Positions 1 to 8,252 of a stretch of 64,000 nt of DNA are shown here, one piece after another. The translations under genes were made by a program, and so were the position numbers. The stretch spans positions 165,019 to 229,018 of the forward strand of contig NZ_SMTF01000005.1 in the NCBI RefSeq assembly GCF_004357985.1, given 5' to 3'. This stretch comes from Luteimonas aestuarii. Lineage in GTDB: Bacteria; Pseudomonadota; Gammaproteobacteria; Xanthomonadales; Xanthomonadaceae. Below the pieces are notes generated by a model. That model saw nothing but the letters and a program-made list of their open reading frames with translations, was not told the origin of the DNA and did not search any database. Position 1 is the first letter of the stretch, and each line of letters starts with the position of its first letter.

Positions 1-447
1 GCCGTAGTTGAAGGTCAGCCACAGCACGCCGAGCGCGGCGATGCCGACTGCCGCCCATTGCGCGCTGCGCAGTCGCTCGCGCAGCAGCAGCACGCCGATC
101 AGCACGTTGAGCAGCGGGTTGATGAAGTAGCCCAGGCTGGTCTCGATGACATGGCCTGCATTCACCGCCCAGATGTACAGGCCCCAGTTGAACGCGATCA
201 GCAGGCCACTGAGCGTCAGCATGGCCAGCGCGCGCGGCTGCCGCAGCGTCGCGCGCAACCAGCCGCGGCCCTGCTTCCACAGCAGCCACGCACAGACGAA
301 GGCCGCGCCCCAGACCACGCGATGCAGCACGATCTGCAGCGACGGCACCGACTTGAGCAGGTGCCAGTACAGCGGCATCAAGCCCCACAGCGCGAACGCC
401 GCGAACCCGGCCCACAAGCCGCGCCGGTCCAAAGTGGCGTCACCCAC
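1..447 (-). CDS. rarD: RarD-like EamA-family permease, C-terminus outside the window
   Basis: The visible 149 codons encode a hydrophobic protein of the EamA/DMT superfamily. It begins near the N-terminus with WAGFAAFALWGLMPLYW and carries the block NWGLYIWAVNAGHVIETSLG, which is characteristic of RarD (family length about 290-300 residues, ten membrane helices). RarD proteins are inner-membrane permeases of uncertain natural substrate. The start chosen is GTG at 447, which overlaps the end of the upstream EamA gene by 8 bases and suggests translational coupling. The gene runs off the left edge, so about half of it is missing from view. The family call is firm; the substrate is unknown. Confidence 0.85.
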   Translation of the reverse strand, partial: MGDATLDRRGLWAGFAAFALWGLMPLYWHLLKSVPSLQIVLHRVVWGAAFVCAWLLWKQGRGWLRATLRQPRALAMLTLSGLLIAFNWGLYIWAVNAGHVIETSLGYFINPLLNVLIGVLLLRERLRSAQWAAVGIAALGVLWLTFNYG

Positions 448-1381
448 GCTCGGCATCCACCGCAACCGGCCGTGGCGCAGGTGCCTTGCGTGCCTTCGCC
501 AGCGTGATCGCCACCACGCCCGCCAGCACCACCACCATCGCACCGATGTCGTGCGCGCTGAAGCGCTCGGCCGCCAGCCACGCGCCCAGCACCACCGCGA
601 TCACCGGATTGACGTAGGCATAGCTGCCGGCCAGCGCAGGCCGTACGTGGTGCAGAAGCCACACGTAGGCGGTGAAGCCGACGATGGAGCCGAACGACAC
701 CAGGTAACCCACCGACAGCGTGGACTGCCAGGTTGGCCACTGGTGCAGGCGCTCGCCCATGGCGAAACCGGCCAGCGGCAGCAGCACGCCGGCAACCAGC
801 ATCTGCGCCGCTGCGCCCATGAACGGCGACGGCAGGTCGCGGCCGCGGCTCCAGATCGACCCATAGGCCCACGCCAGCGGCGCGATCAGCAAGGCGATCA
901 ATCCCACCGGCGTGCCGGTGAGGCTGCTGCCGGCATTGAGCCACAACACCCCGACGAAACCGATCGCCAGACCGATCCATTCCAGTCCCTGCGGACGTTC
1001 GCCGCGAAGGCTCGCGAACAACCCCATCCACAGCGGTGCCGAGGCCACCGCCACCGCGGCGAGCCCCGACGACACCGTCTGTTCTGCGATGCAGACCATG
1101 CCGTTGCCGAAGCCCAGCAGCAGCACTGCCATCACCGCGACGTTGCGCCACTGCGCGCCGGTGGGCGCCGGTACACCGCGCCAGCGCAACACCGCGTACA
1201 TCAGGCCGCCGGCGACGAGGAAGCGGCTGCCCGCCATCAGCAGCGGCGGCCAGCCGCCCTCCAGCGCAAGCCGGATCGCGAGATAGGTCGAACCCCAGAC
1301 CACGTACACCAGCGCCAGTGCGCAGGCGACGGACATGGCGGAGGCACGCAGGGGAACAGCCGCAGTCGAATCGGCGCTCAT
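440..1381 (-). CDS. EamA-family drug/metabolite exporter (YedA-like)
   Basis: A 313-residue inner-membrane protein with about ten hydrophobic helices and two EamA repeats. The first repeat begins with VYVVWGSTYLAIRLALEGG, and the tight turn YVWGSTYLAIR is typical of the YedA/PecM branch of the drug/metabolite transporter superfamily. The second repeat contains SYAYVNPVIAVVLGAWLAAE, the usual penultimate EamA helix pair. Members export amino acids or other small metabolites by proton antiport, but the substrate cannot be read from sequence. The start is ATG at 1381; a second in-frame ATG lies 15 codons later. It overlaps the RarD-like gene by 8 bases, so two transporters of one superfamily form a small operon. 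Confidence 0.88.
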   Translation of the reverse strand: MSADSTAAVPLRASAMSVACALALVYVVWGSTYLAIRLALEGGWPPLLMAGSRFLVAGGLMYAVLRWRGVPAPTGAQWRNVAVMAVLLLGFGNGMVCIAEQTVSSGLAAVAVASAPLWMGLFASLRGERPQGLEWIGLAIGFVGVLWLNAGSSLTGTPVGLIALLIAPLAWAYGSIWSRGRDLPSPFMGAAAQMLVAGVLLPLAGFAMGERLHQWPTWQSTLSVGYLVSFGSIVGFTAYVWLLHHVRPALAGSYAYVNPVIAVVLGAWLAAERFSAHDIGAMVVVLAGVVAITLAKARKAPAPRPVAVDAERG

Positions 1382-1486
1382 CGCGGATACCGGGAAGGGA
1401 ACAGGACGGCCGGGCCTGGCCCGGTGGCGGGATTCTACGCCCGCGGCGAACGACGGGCGTGGAACACCATGTTGCCGCGGACACGC

Positions 1487-1948
1487 CTATGGCACGTCGA
1501 TGCGACGCAGGGGCAAGACGCATCTCTCGTGCGCGGCCTTGTGCGTCGGTCCAACGCTGGGCGACGTGGAAGGTCGCGGCATCGGGCGTTGCCAGCAGAC
1601 CGCACTCGGCGCGTCGCTCCGTTCGAAGCAGGCCTTGCCGTCGACCAGCTCAGTCGCCCGCCGGGTGAACCCGGCCCGGCACGACTCCACCACACCCTTG
1701 CGCCAGGTCACCGTGCTGCCATCGGTCTCCGTGGCGAAGCTGCCGTCGGCGAAACGGCGCAAGCGCAAGGTATCGGCGTCAGCGAAACCCTACTGCGCGT
1801 GGAACGCGCCGCCATGGGGCGCCTGACCTTGCCAGCGGCCTTCGGGGACGCGTAGCGGTGCAACCTCGTCCCCGGTGAACGTTGCGGTCTCCCCCGTGTA
1901 GGCGATTGCGCTGGCGGCCGCCAGCGCAATCGCGACCGCGCGCGCCAT
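1487..1948 (-). pseudogene. Decayed small exported protein gene (in-frame amber plus probable frameshift)
   Basis: Reading from ATG at 1948, a signal-peptide-like start (MARAVAIALAAASAIAY) continues for 52 codons to a TAG at 1792-1790. The same frame then continues open as a plausible soluble protein (RFADGSFATETDGSTVTW, then CRAGFTRR and VDGKACFE with paired cysteines) down to 1487. Around 1590 the more protein-like reading moves to another frame (FHVAQRWTDAQGRAREMRLA). One nonsense change and one shift are the simplest explanation. It lies 14 bases downstream of prc in the same direction. I do not recognise the family. A sequencing error or two short unrelated frames are alternatives. Confidence 0.4.
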
Positions 1949-1962
1949 GGTTACCGCCGTGG

Positions 1963-4146
1963 TTACTGCGTCCAGCGCCCTGGCGCGGTCGAACTCGGCA
2001 GCACCTGGGCCGACAGCTGGCGGTCGCCGTCGAGAAGCCGCATCGCATCTCCGAGGATCGCGGCGGACTCACGCAGCAGCGGGTCCGGACGCTTCTCGGC
2101 CGCCTTCTGCCGTGCGGCATCCTGCGCCACGTTGCGCTCGCCGGCCTGCAGGCCATCGTCGGTCTCGTCGCCCAGCGGGTCGATCGCCAGGCCCAGGCGA
2201 CGACGCTCTTCCTGCCGCGCCTGGCGGCGCGCGTCCTGGCGGTCGCGCTCGGCGCGGCGTTCGGCCTCGTTGAGCGAGATCCAGGTCTTGTCACGCTCGG
2301 CACGGAACTCGGCCACGTCTTCCTTCCACCAGCGGAACTCGGGATCCTCGGCCACGCGCGCCTGGTGCAGCGACTGCAGCCGCGGCAGCAGCTGGCCGAA
2401 GTTGCCGTAGGTCTCGTGCGGCACGGCCGCGATCTGTCGCCATGGCAGCGCATTGTCGTATGTGCTCTCGCCGTACTCGGTGGCATCGACGGTCACCGGG
2501 AACGCGAGGTCGGGCACCACGCCCTTGTTCTGGGTGCTGCTGCCGCCGGGGCGGAAGAACTGCGCGACGGTCAGCTTCACGTGGCCGAAGCGCTCGGTCT
2601 CGTTGGCCGGCCAGCGGTCCAGCGGCACGATGTTCTGCACCGTGCCCTTGCCGAAGGTCGCCTCGCCGATGACCAGGCCACGACCGTAGTCCTGGATGGC
2701 ACCGGCCACGATTTCCGACGCCGACGCCGAGCCGCGGTTGGTCAGCACCGCCAGCGGGCCGGTCCAGGCCACGGCGCCGCTGCGATCGCTCTCGACCGAG
2801 ATGCGGCCACCGGACTGGCGCACCTGCACCACCGGGCCGCGTTCGATGAACAGGCCGGTGAGTTCGATCGCTTCGTTGAGCGAACCGCCACCATTGTTGC
2901 GCAGGTCCAGCACCACGCCATCGATGTTGTCCGACTTGTACTGCTCGAGGATGCGGGCGACGTCGCGGGTCGCCGAGGCGTAGTCGCCATCGCGCGTGCG
3001 GCGACGCTCGAAATCCTGGTAGAACGCCGGCAGCTTGATCACGCCGATGCGCTGCGCCGGCGCGCCCTGGGTGGCGGACGGGATCTCGATGATCTCGGAC
3101 TTGGCGGCCTGCTCTTCCAGCCGGATGCGCGCGCGGGTCAGCACGATGCGGTTGGGCGTGCTGTCGAGCGTGGCTTCGGCCGGGATCACGTCCAGCCGCA
3201 CCTGGGTGCCGGACGGTCCCTTGATCTTGTCGACCACGTCGTCGATGCGCCAGCCCACCACGTCTTCCATGGCGCCGCTGGTTCCCTGGCCGACGCCGAC
3301 GATGCGATCGCCGGGCTTGAACTGCTCGCTCAACATCGCCGGGCCGCCCGCGATCAGCTCGCGGATCACCACCACGTCGTCCTGCTTCTGCAGTTGCGCG
3401 CCGATGCCCTCCAGCGACAGCGACATGCTCTGGTTGAACAGGCGCGCGGTGCGCGGGTTCATGTAGTCGGTGTGCGGATCGACGGTGGAGGTGTAGGCGT
3501 TGAGGAAGCTCTGGAAGGCATCCTCCTGGTTCAACGCGGCCACGCTGTTGGCGTAGTTCAGGTAACGGCGGTCGAGCGTCTTGCGGATCTCGTCCGGCTG
3601 TCGGCCGGCCAGCTTCAGGCGCAACCAGTCGTTGCGCACCGATTGCCGCCACAGCTGGTCAAGCGCTTGTGCATCGGCCCACTCCGCGTCCTTGCGATCG
3701 TATTCCCAGCGGTCCTGGCCGGTGAAATCGAAGATGTCGCGCTTCAGCAACTCACGCGCGCCACCCATGCGTTCGGCCACTCGCTGCTTGTAAACCGCGA
3801 ACACCGCGTACGCCGGCTCGAGGTTGCCGTTGCGCACGTCCTGGCCCAGGGACGCCTTGAAACCTTCGAACCCGGCCACGTCGTCGGCGCTGAAGAACAG
3901 CTTGTTGGCGTCCAGCGCCTCCAGGTAGTGATCGAAGATCTCCTGTGGCATCGCCGCGTCGAGCGGCCGCGGGCGGTAGGCGTAACGGCTGTCCGACAGC
4001 AGGCCATAGACCAGCTTGGAGGTGGTCACCTGTTCGGTGGTCGGCGCGGACGGCAGCGCGTCGGCATCGGCGCGGGCGATCAGCCCCAGCGGCAGCACCA
4101 GGGCCAGGGCGAGCAGGACGGCGGGGAGCGGACGTGGGGCTTTCAT
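1963..4146 (-). CDS. prc: Carboxy-terminal processing protease Prc (tail-specific protease, S41)
   Basis: A 727-residue periplasmic serine protease of family S41A that degrades or trims proteins from their C-termini, including peptidoglycan hydrolases and tagged proteins. After a signal peptide (LPAVLLALALVLPLGLIARA) comes an N-terminal Prc domain, a PDZ domain around residues 230-310 and the protease domain with VVLDLRNNGGGSL. The catalytic dyad falls at Ser475 in GSASASEI and Lys500 in TFGKGTVQ, with the same 25-residue spacing as E. coli Prc Ser430/Lys455. The C-terminal DUF3340-type region is present, so the length matches the family. ATG 4146 is chosen because it directly precedes the signal peptide; the frame is open further upstream. 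The 248 bases upstream to lipA hold no gene. Confidence 0.95.
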   Translation of the reverse strand: MKAPRPLPAVLLALALVLPLGLIARADADALPSAPTTEQVTTSKLVYGLLSDSRYAYRPRPLDAAMPQEIFDHYLEALDANKLFFSADDVAGFEGFKASLGQDVRNGNLEPAYAVFAVYKQRVAERMGGARELLKRDIFDFTGQDRWEYDRKDAEWADAQALDQLWRQSVRNDWLRLKLAGRQPDEIRKTLDRRYLNYANSVAALNQEDAFQSFLNAYTSTVDPHTDYMNPRTARLFNQSMSLSLEGIGAQLQKQDDVVVIRELIAGGPAMLSEQFKPGDRIVGVGQGTSGAMEDVVGWRIDDVVDKIKGPSGTQVRLDVIPAEATLDSTPNRIVLTRARIRLEEQAAKSEIIEIPSATQGAPAQRIGVIKLPAFYQDFERRRTRDGDYASATRDVARILEQYKSDNIDGVVLDLRNNGGGSLNEAIELTGLFIERGPVVQVRQSGGRISVESDRSGAVAWTGPLAVLTNRGSASASEIVAGAIQDYGRGLVIGEATFGKGTVQNIVPLDRWPANETERFGHVKLTVAQFFRPGGSSTQNKGVVPDLAFPVTVDATEYGESTYDNALPWRQIAAVPHETYGNFGQLLPRLQSLHQARVAEDPEFRWWKEDVAEFRAERDKTWISLNEAERRAERDRQDARRQARQEERRRLGLAIDPLGDETDDGLQAGERNVAQDAARQKAAEKRPDPLLRESAAILGDAMRLLDGDRQLSAQVLPSSTAPGRWTQ

Positions 4147-4394
4147 CGCGTGGGGATCCTGAATGCGGCCAGTCGAGGATGTCGGAAGGATGTGACTGGT
4201 ACCAGTGCTGAAAGTTGCATCGGCGCGACCCCGAATGTAAACCCTGCAGGCGACGGCAGCTGAACGCGCGGTCAGCGGTGTGGAGACGCGGCGATGGCCG
4301 GCCTGCACTTCACCTCGACCGAAGGCGCTGACCGTGCACCCGATCCGCCATGGCAACCCGGCCGGGAGCGGCCGGTCCGCGCGCATCTGCGCGG

Positions 4395-5402
4395 TCAGGC
4401 GGCGACGCCGGCCCCGGCCGCCTGCTGGTCGGCGTGGTAGGACGAGCGCACCAGGGGGCCCGAAGCGACGTGGGTGAAGCCCAGCGCCATGCCGTAGTCC
4501 TCCAGCGCCTTGAACTCGTCCGGCGTCCAGTAGCGCAGCACCGGGTGGTGGTGTGCGGACGGCTGCAGGTACTGGCCGATGGTGACCATCTCCACGTCGT
4601 GCGCGCGCAGGTCGCGCAGGGTGCCCTGCACCTGCTCCATGGTTTCGCCCAGGCCCAGCATGATGCCGCTCTTGGTCGGCACGCCGGGATGCTGCGCCTT
4701 GAACTTCTGCAGCAGGGTCAGCGACCACTGGTAGTCGGCGCCCGGGCGCACGTTGCGGTAGAGCTCGGGCACCGTCTCGACGTTGTGGTTGAACACGTCC
4801 GGCGGTGCGGCGGCCAGGATCTCCAGCGCGCGCTCCATCCGGCCCTTGCCGCGGAAATCGGGGGTGAGGATCTCGATGCGGATGCTGGGCGACTTCGCGC
4901 GCACCTCACGAATGCAGTCGACGAAGTGCCGGGCGCCGCCATCGCGCAAGTCGTCGCGGTCCACCGAGGTGATGACCACGTACTTCAGGCCCATGTCGGC
5001 GATGGTGTTGGCCAGCGCCAGCGGCTCCGACGCATCCGGCGGCTTGGGCCGGCCGTGGGCCACGTCGCAGAACGAGCAGCGACGGGTGCAGACTTCGCCG
5101 AGGATCATGAAGGTCGCGGTGCCGTGGCCGAAGCACTCGTGGATGTTCGGGCAGCTGGCTTCCTCGCACACCGTGACCAGACGGTTCTCGCGCAGCTTGG
5201 CCTTGAGTGCGGCGACGGCGCCGTTGGACGGGATGCGCACGCGGATCCACGACGGCTTGCGCAGCACCGGCGCGTCGGCGAACTGCACCGGCGAACGCGC
5301 GATCTTGTCGCCGGCCACCTGCCTGGCGCCGGGTACCAGCGACGGCGCGGCATCGGTGGCGACGACGGCAAGCGGGATGGCACGGGAAGCAGGCGAGGTC
5401 AT
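4395..5402 (-). CDS. lipA: Lipoyl synthase
   Basis: A radical-SAM enzyme that inserts two sulfur atoms into protein-bound octanoyl groups to make lipoyl cofactors for pyruvate and 2-oxoglutarate dehydrogenases and the glycine cleavage system. Both [4Fe-4S] sites are visible: the auxiliary cluster at Cys79, Cys84 and Cys90 ([12 protein letters not shown]) and the radical-SAM cluster at Cys105, Cys109 and Cys112 (CTRRCSFC). The C-terminal RSSY that donates the serine ligand is also present. At 335 residues the length is normal. ATG 5402 (MTSPASRA) is preferred to an in-frame ATG ten codons upstream. It lies about 100 bases downstream of lipB in the same direction, as the last gene of the lipoate operon. 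Confidence 0.96.
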   Translation of the reverse strand: MTSPASRAIPLAVVATDAAPSLVPGARQVAGDKIARSPVQFADAPVLRKPSWIRVRIPSNGAVAALKAKLRENRLVTVCEEASCPNIHECFGHGTATFMILGEVCTRRCSFCDVAHGRPKPPDASEPLALANTIADMGLKYVVITSVDRDDLRDGGARHFVDCIREVRAKSPSIRIEILTPDFRGKGRMERALEILAAAPPDVFNHNVETVPELYRNVRPGADYQWSLTLLQKFKAQHPGVPTKSGIMLGLGETMEQVQGTLRDLRAHDVEMVTIGQYLQPSAHHHPVLRYWTPDEFKALEDYGMALGFTHVASGPLVRSSYHADQQAAGAGVAA

Positions 5403-5504
5403 GGCCACGGGCTCGGCGGATCGAAACGGCATTGTAAACGGTGCCCACGCAAGCGCCGGGAGTGGCGCTGGAACACTGCCATGCCGGGGGTGGCACAGGG
5501 CAAG

Positions 5505-6170
5505 TCAGGCCGCATCGGCGGCATCGAACGCGGGTGCCGGCGCGGCTTCGAGCCGCAGCCCGAACTGGCGCGCCAGCTCGTCCAGCAGGACCGGCTTCAC
5601 CGCCTCCAGCGCCGACGGTCCACCGAGGTCGTGCGTCGAGGTCACCGCCAGTCCGGCATAGCCGCAGGGGTTGATGCGCCGGAACGGCTCGAGGTCCATC
5701 GCGATGTTGAAGGCCAGGCCGTGGAACGTCCGGCCGCGACGCACGCGGATGCCGAGCGCGGCGACCTTGGCGTCGCCCACGTACACACCGGGCGCGCCCT
5801 CGCGGCGCACCGCGATGATGTTCCACTCCAGCAGCGTGTCGATGATCGCCTGCTCGATCCGGCAGACGTAGTCGCGCACCCCCACCTTCAACCGCTTGAT
5901 GTCGAGCAGCGGGTACACCACCAGTTGGCCCGGCCCGTGGTAGGTCACCTGCCCGCCGCGATCGACGTGCACCACCGGGATGTCGCCCGGCATCAACACG
6001 TGCTCGGGCTTGCCGGCCTGGCCGAGGGTGAACACCGGGTCGTGTTCGACCACCCAGAGTTCGTCGGGCGTGTCGTCGGTGCGCGCGTCGGTGAACGACT
6101 GCATCGCGCGCCAGACCGGTCCATAGGCCTGGCGGCCGAGGTCCCGCACCCGGGCAGGCATGTCGCTCAT
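5505..6170 (-). CDS. lipB: Octanoyl-[acyl-carrier-protein]-protein octanoyltransferase
   Basis: A 221-residue cytosolic enzyme that moves octanoate from acyl carrier protein to the lipoyl domains of target enzymes, supplying the substrate for LipA. The signature block around residue 75 ([20 protein letters not shown]), the catalytic Lys135 in [13 protein letters not shown] and the catalytic Cys169 in [15 protein letters not shown] are all present. The ATG at 6170 shares bases with the TGA of the upstream BLUF gene (ATGA overlap), so the two are probably translationally coupled. A second ATG three codons in is possible. The gene order ybeD-BLUF-lipB-lipA makes this a lipoate operon with an inserted photoreceptor gene. 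Confidence 0.95.
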   Translation of the reverse strand: MSDMPARVRDLGRQAYGPVWRAMQSFTDARTDDTPDELWVVEHDPVFTLGQAGKPEHVLMPGDIPVVHVDRGGQVTYHGPGQLVVYPLLDIKRLKVGVRDYVCRIEQAIIDTLLEWNIIAVRREGAPGVYVGDAKVAALGIRVRRGRTFHGLAFNIAMDLEPFRRINPCGYAGLAVTSTHDLGGPSALEAVKPVLLDELARQFGLRLEAAPAPAFDAADAA

Positions 6171-6622
6171 CGCGTCGCCACGCCCGGGGCCGGCGGGGCT
6201 CCCTCGCCGGCCAGGAAGCCGCGCATGGTGGCGGCAATGCCGCTGCTTCGATCCCCGGCCCGTGCCAACAGCTGCAACGCACCGGCATCGGTCACCAGCC
6301 CGGAGAACACATCCTTGCCGTCGATCTGCGGCGCCTGCGCATAGCCCATCTGCCAACCGGGCATCATCCGCTCCACGCCATCCGCAATCTGCAGCATTTC
6401 CACCTCCCGGTGCCGCGGATCCTGGGCGATGCGCGCATAAAGCATTTCGACGTCGGTGCGCGCGCCTTCCAGCAGTTGCATGAACAAGCCCTCGCGAAAC
6501 AGCAACAAGCCGGTGACGCCTTGCGCGCCGTTGTACCGGCGTGCCGCGAGCAGCAGCCGCAACAGGTCATCCGTCCCGAATTCGTAGGCCTGGCGGCTGC
6601 GGTAGAGCAGGCGACGGATCAC
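6167..6622 (-). CDS. BLUF-domain blue-light sensor
   Basis: A 151-residue protein in which residues 1-95 form a complete BLUF domain, a flavin-binding blue-light sensor. The photocycle residues are intact: Tyr7 in RLLYRSR, Asn31 in [14 protein letters not shown] and Gln49 in LFMQLLEG. Trp and Met are also present near residue 90 (PGWQMGYAQ). No output domain follows, only about 50 residues without a recognisable motif, so it is a short BLUF protein expected to act through a partner. It ends in an ATGA overlap with lipB and starts about 46 bases after ybeD, so it is embedded in the lipoate operon. The BLUF call is firm; any effect on lipoylation is speculation. Confidence 0.92.
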   Translation of the reverse strand: MIRRLLYRSRQAYEFGTDDLLRLLLAARRYNGAQGVTGLLLFREGLFMQLLEGARTDVEMLYARIAQDPRHREVEMLQIADGVERMMPGWQMGYAQAPQIDGKDVFSGLVTDAGALQLLARAGDRSSGIAATMRGFLAGEGAPPAPGVATR

Positions 6623-6668
6623 GCGATGCCCCGGCGTGGGCCAGAACGCCGGCGACCGGCGATGGCTC

Positions 6669-6947
6669 CTACAGCGTCCACTTCACTTCCGGATGCCCAC
6701 GCAGCGCCTCGTGCGCGGCCTCGTACTGCGCGCGATCCTCGGCGTGGAAGCTCAGCTTCACCGACACGTACTTGCCGCCGGTGGACTCGCGCCACGAGAT
6801 GGTCTCGTCCAGCACGCGCAGCCCGGCGGCCATCAGCAGGCGGGGGATCTCGGACTCGAGCCCCGCGGTCGCCGATCCCATCGCGGTGATCTCGAACGTG
6901 CCGGGGAACTGGAAGCCGTGTTCAGGATTGTCGGATTTGATTTCCAT
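6669..6947 (-). CDS. ybeD: DUF493 family protein YbeD
   Basis: A 92-residue cytosolic protein of the DUF493/YbeD family, which has an ACT-like alpha/beta fold and an unknown role. It is often found beside lipB. Typical features are the start MEIKSDNPEHGFQFPGTFEI and a C-terminal strand ending in HPEVKWTL. ATG 6947 is preferred because conserved homology begins there; an in-frame ATG 13 codons upstream would add an unconserved tail. It is the first gene of the ybeD-BLUF-lipB-lipA run. The 46-base gap after it contains a GGCTCCTACA-type sequence resembling part of the REP-like repeat seen near 60.9 kb. Confidence 0.9.
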   Translation of the reverse strand: MEIKSDNPEHGFQFPGTFEITAMGSATAGLESEIPRLLMAAGLRVLDETISWRESTGGKYVSVKLSFHAEDRAQYEAAHEALRGHPEVKWTL

Positions 6948-7158
6948 GGGCGGATTATCGGGGTGCAGGGCATCAATCCCAAGCATCGCACGCTGGCCTC
7001 GGCTGGTCCCGCAAGACGTTCGTTCTGTCGAAGCAGTTCGCTTTGCCTGCCGGCGAACGCACTAGAATCGAGCCCGACGGTGCCGCATGGGGGTCATGCA
7101 CGGGGCATCGCCAGGGGCCCCGCGGGGCAGGACAGATCCATCTCCAGAGAAGGAAGCA

Positions 7159-8136
7159 ATGCCCATGACATTCCGTATCCATGCGCTTGCGGTCGCGTTG
7201 ACCGTCGGCACCGCCACCCTGCTCGCCACGCCCGCCGCCGATGCCCAGCGTCGCGGCAGCGCGCAAGAGGAGCGCCAGCAGAAGACCGCCGAGATCCCGA
7301 CCTGCGCGCAGCCGCTGGGCGCGATTGCGGTCCTCGAGCCCGAAGGCACCAACTGGTGGACCGGCCAGCAGCTGCAGTCGCCGGCCGCGCTGATCAAGAT
7401 GTACGTGCAGCGTTCGCGCTGCTTCACCCTCGTCGATCGCGGCCGCGGCATGGCCGCGATGCAGGCCGAGCGCGAGCTGGCCTCCGGCGGCGACCTGCGT
7501 CGTGGCTCGAACATCGGCCGCGGCCAGGTCCGTGCCGCCGACTACGTGCTGGTACCCGATTTGATTTCCCAGAACGCCAATGCCGGCGGCAATGCCGTCG
7601 GCGCCGTGCTGGGCGGACTGCTGGGCAGCCGCAACGCCAACCTCGGCCGCGTGGCCGGCGGCATCAACCTGCAGCGCAAGACCGCCGACGTGATGCTGAC
7701 GGTTACCGACGTGCGCTCGTCCGAGCAGGTGGCGATGACCGAGGGCCATGCCACCAAGACCGACCTGGGCTGGGGTGGCAGCGGCAGTTTCTGGGGCGGC
7801 AGCGGCTGGGGTGCGGCCGGTGCCTCGGGCTACAGCAATACCGAGATCGGCCAAGTGCTGGCGCTGGCCTACCTGCAGGCCTATACCGACCTGGTCGCCC
7901 AGCTCGGCGGACTGCCGGACAACGCGTCCGCGGCCAATGTGCACCAGGCCGTGACCATGACCCGCACCGGGCGACTGCTGAAGAACGCCAACGGCAGCGG
8001 TGGCGCCGTGCGCGACCTCGACCCGGGCATGATGCTGTACCCCACCGGCAACAAGGAAGGCACGATGTGGGAAGTCGAGGACGAGCTGGGCAACAAGGGC
8101 TGGGTGAATTCCACCCTGCTGGAGCTGTCGCGCTGA
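7159..8136 (+). CDS. CsgG/HfaB-family exported protein with C-terminal SH3-like tail
   Basis: A 325-residue protein with a Sec signal peptide (LAVALTVGTATLLATPAADA, cut near residue 30) and no lipobox. Residues about 45-270 match the CsgG/HfaB family: GAIAVLEPEG, RSRCFTLVDRG and ADYVLVPDLI, a Gly/Asn-rich loop, then strands with LTVTDVRSSEQVAMTEG. True CsgG lipoproteins form the curli secretion pore; this non-lipidated relative may act as a periplasmic or envelope component. The last 55 residues (GMMLYPTGNKEGTMWEVED) look like a bacterial SH3 repeat. ATG 7159 has a good GAAGGAAG Shine-Dalgarno; another ATG follows two codons later. A TAGAAT box lies at 7063-7068. The gene stands alone. Confidence 0.75.
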   Translation: MPMTFRIHALAVALTVGTATLLATPAADAQRRGSAQEERQQKTAEIPTCAQPLGAIAVLEPEGTNWWTGQQLQSPAALIKMYVQRSRCFTLVDRGRGMAAMQAERELASGGDLRRGSNIGRGQVRAADYVLVPDLISQNANAGGNAVGAVLGGLLGSRNANLGRVAGGINLQRKTADVMLTVTDVRSSEQVAMTEGHATKTDLGWGGSGSFWGGSGWGAAGASGYSNTEIGQVLALAYLQAYTDLVAQLGGLPDNASAANVHQAVTMTRTGRLLKNANGSGGAVRDLDPGMMLYPTGNKEGTMWEVEDELGNKGWVNSTLLELSR

Positions 8137-8162
8137 GCGACGCCGTCCGGCGATGAATGCAG

Positions 8163-8187
8163 GAAGGGCCGGCAATGCCGGCCCTTC
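8163..8187 (+). terminator. Intrinsic terminator between convergent genes
   Basis: A perfect 11-bp inverted repeat, GAAGGGCCGGC / GCCGGCCCTTC, with a 3-base loop lies 26 bases after the CsgG-like gene and is followed by TTCTTCG. It would end rightward transcription. It also lies downstream of dacC on the other strand and could serve both, although the minus-strand side has no T-run. Confidence 0.85.
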
Positions 8188-8252
8188 TTCTTCGTTGCAG
8201 TGCCCTGGCGGCAGGCATCCGCACGCGCAAGGTCGCGCGTGCGCGGCCCGGC

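Noticed and set aside
1882..4263. A 793-codon plus-strand open frame opposite prc
   Set aside because: It is composed of antisense-like low-complexity sequence, while the opposite strand encodes Prc with intact catalytic residues.
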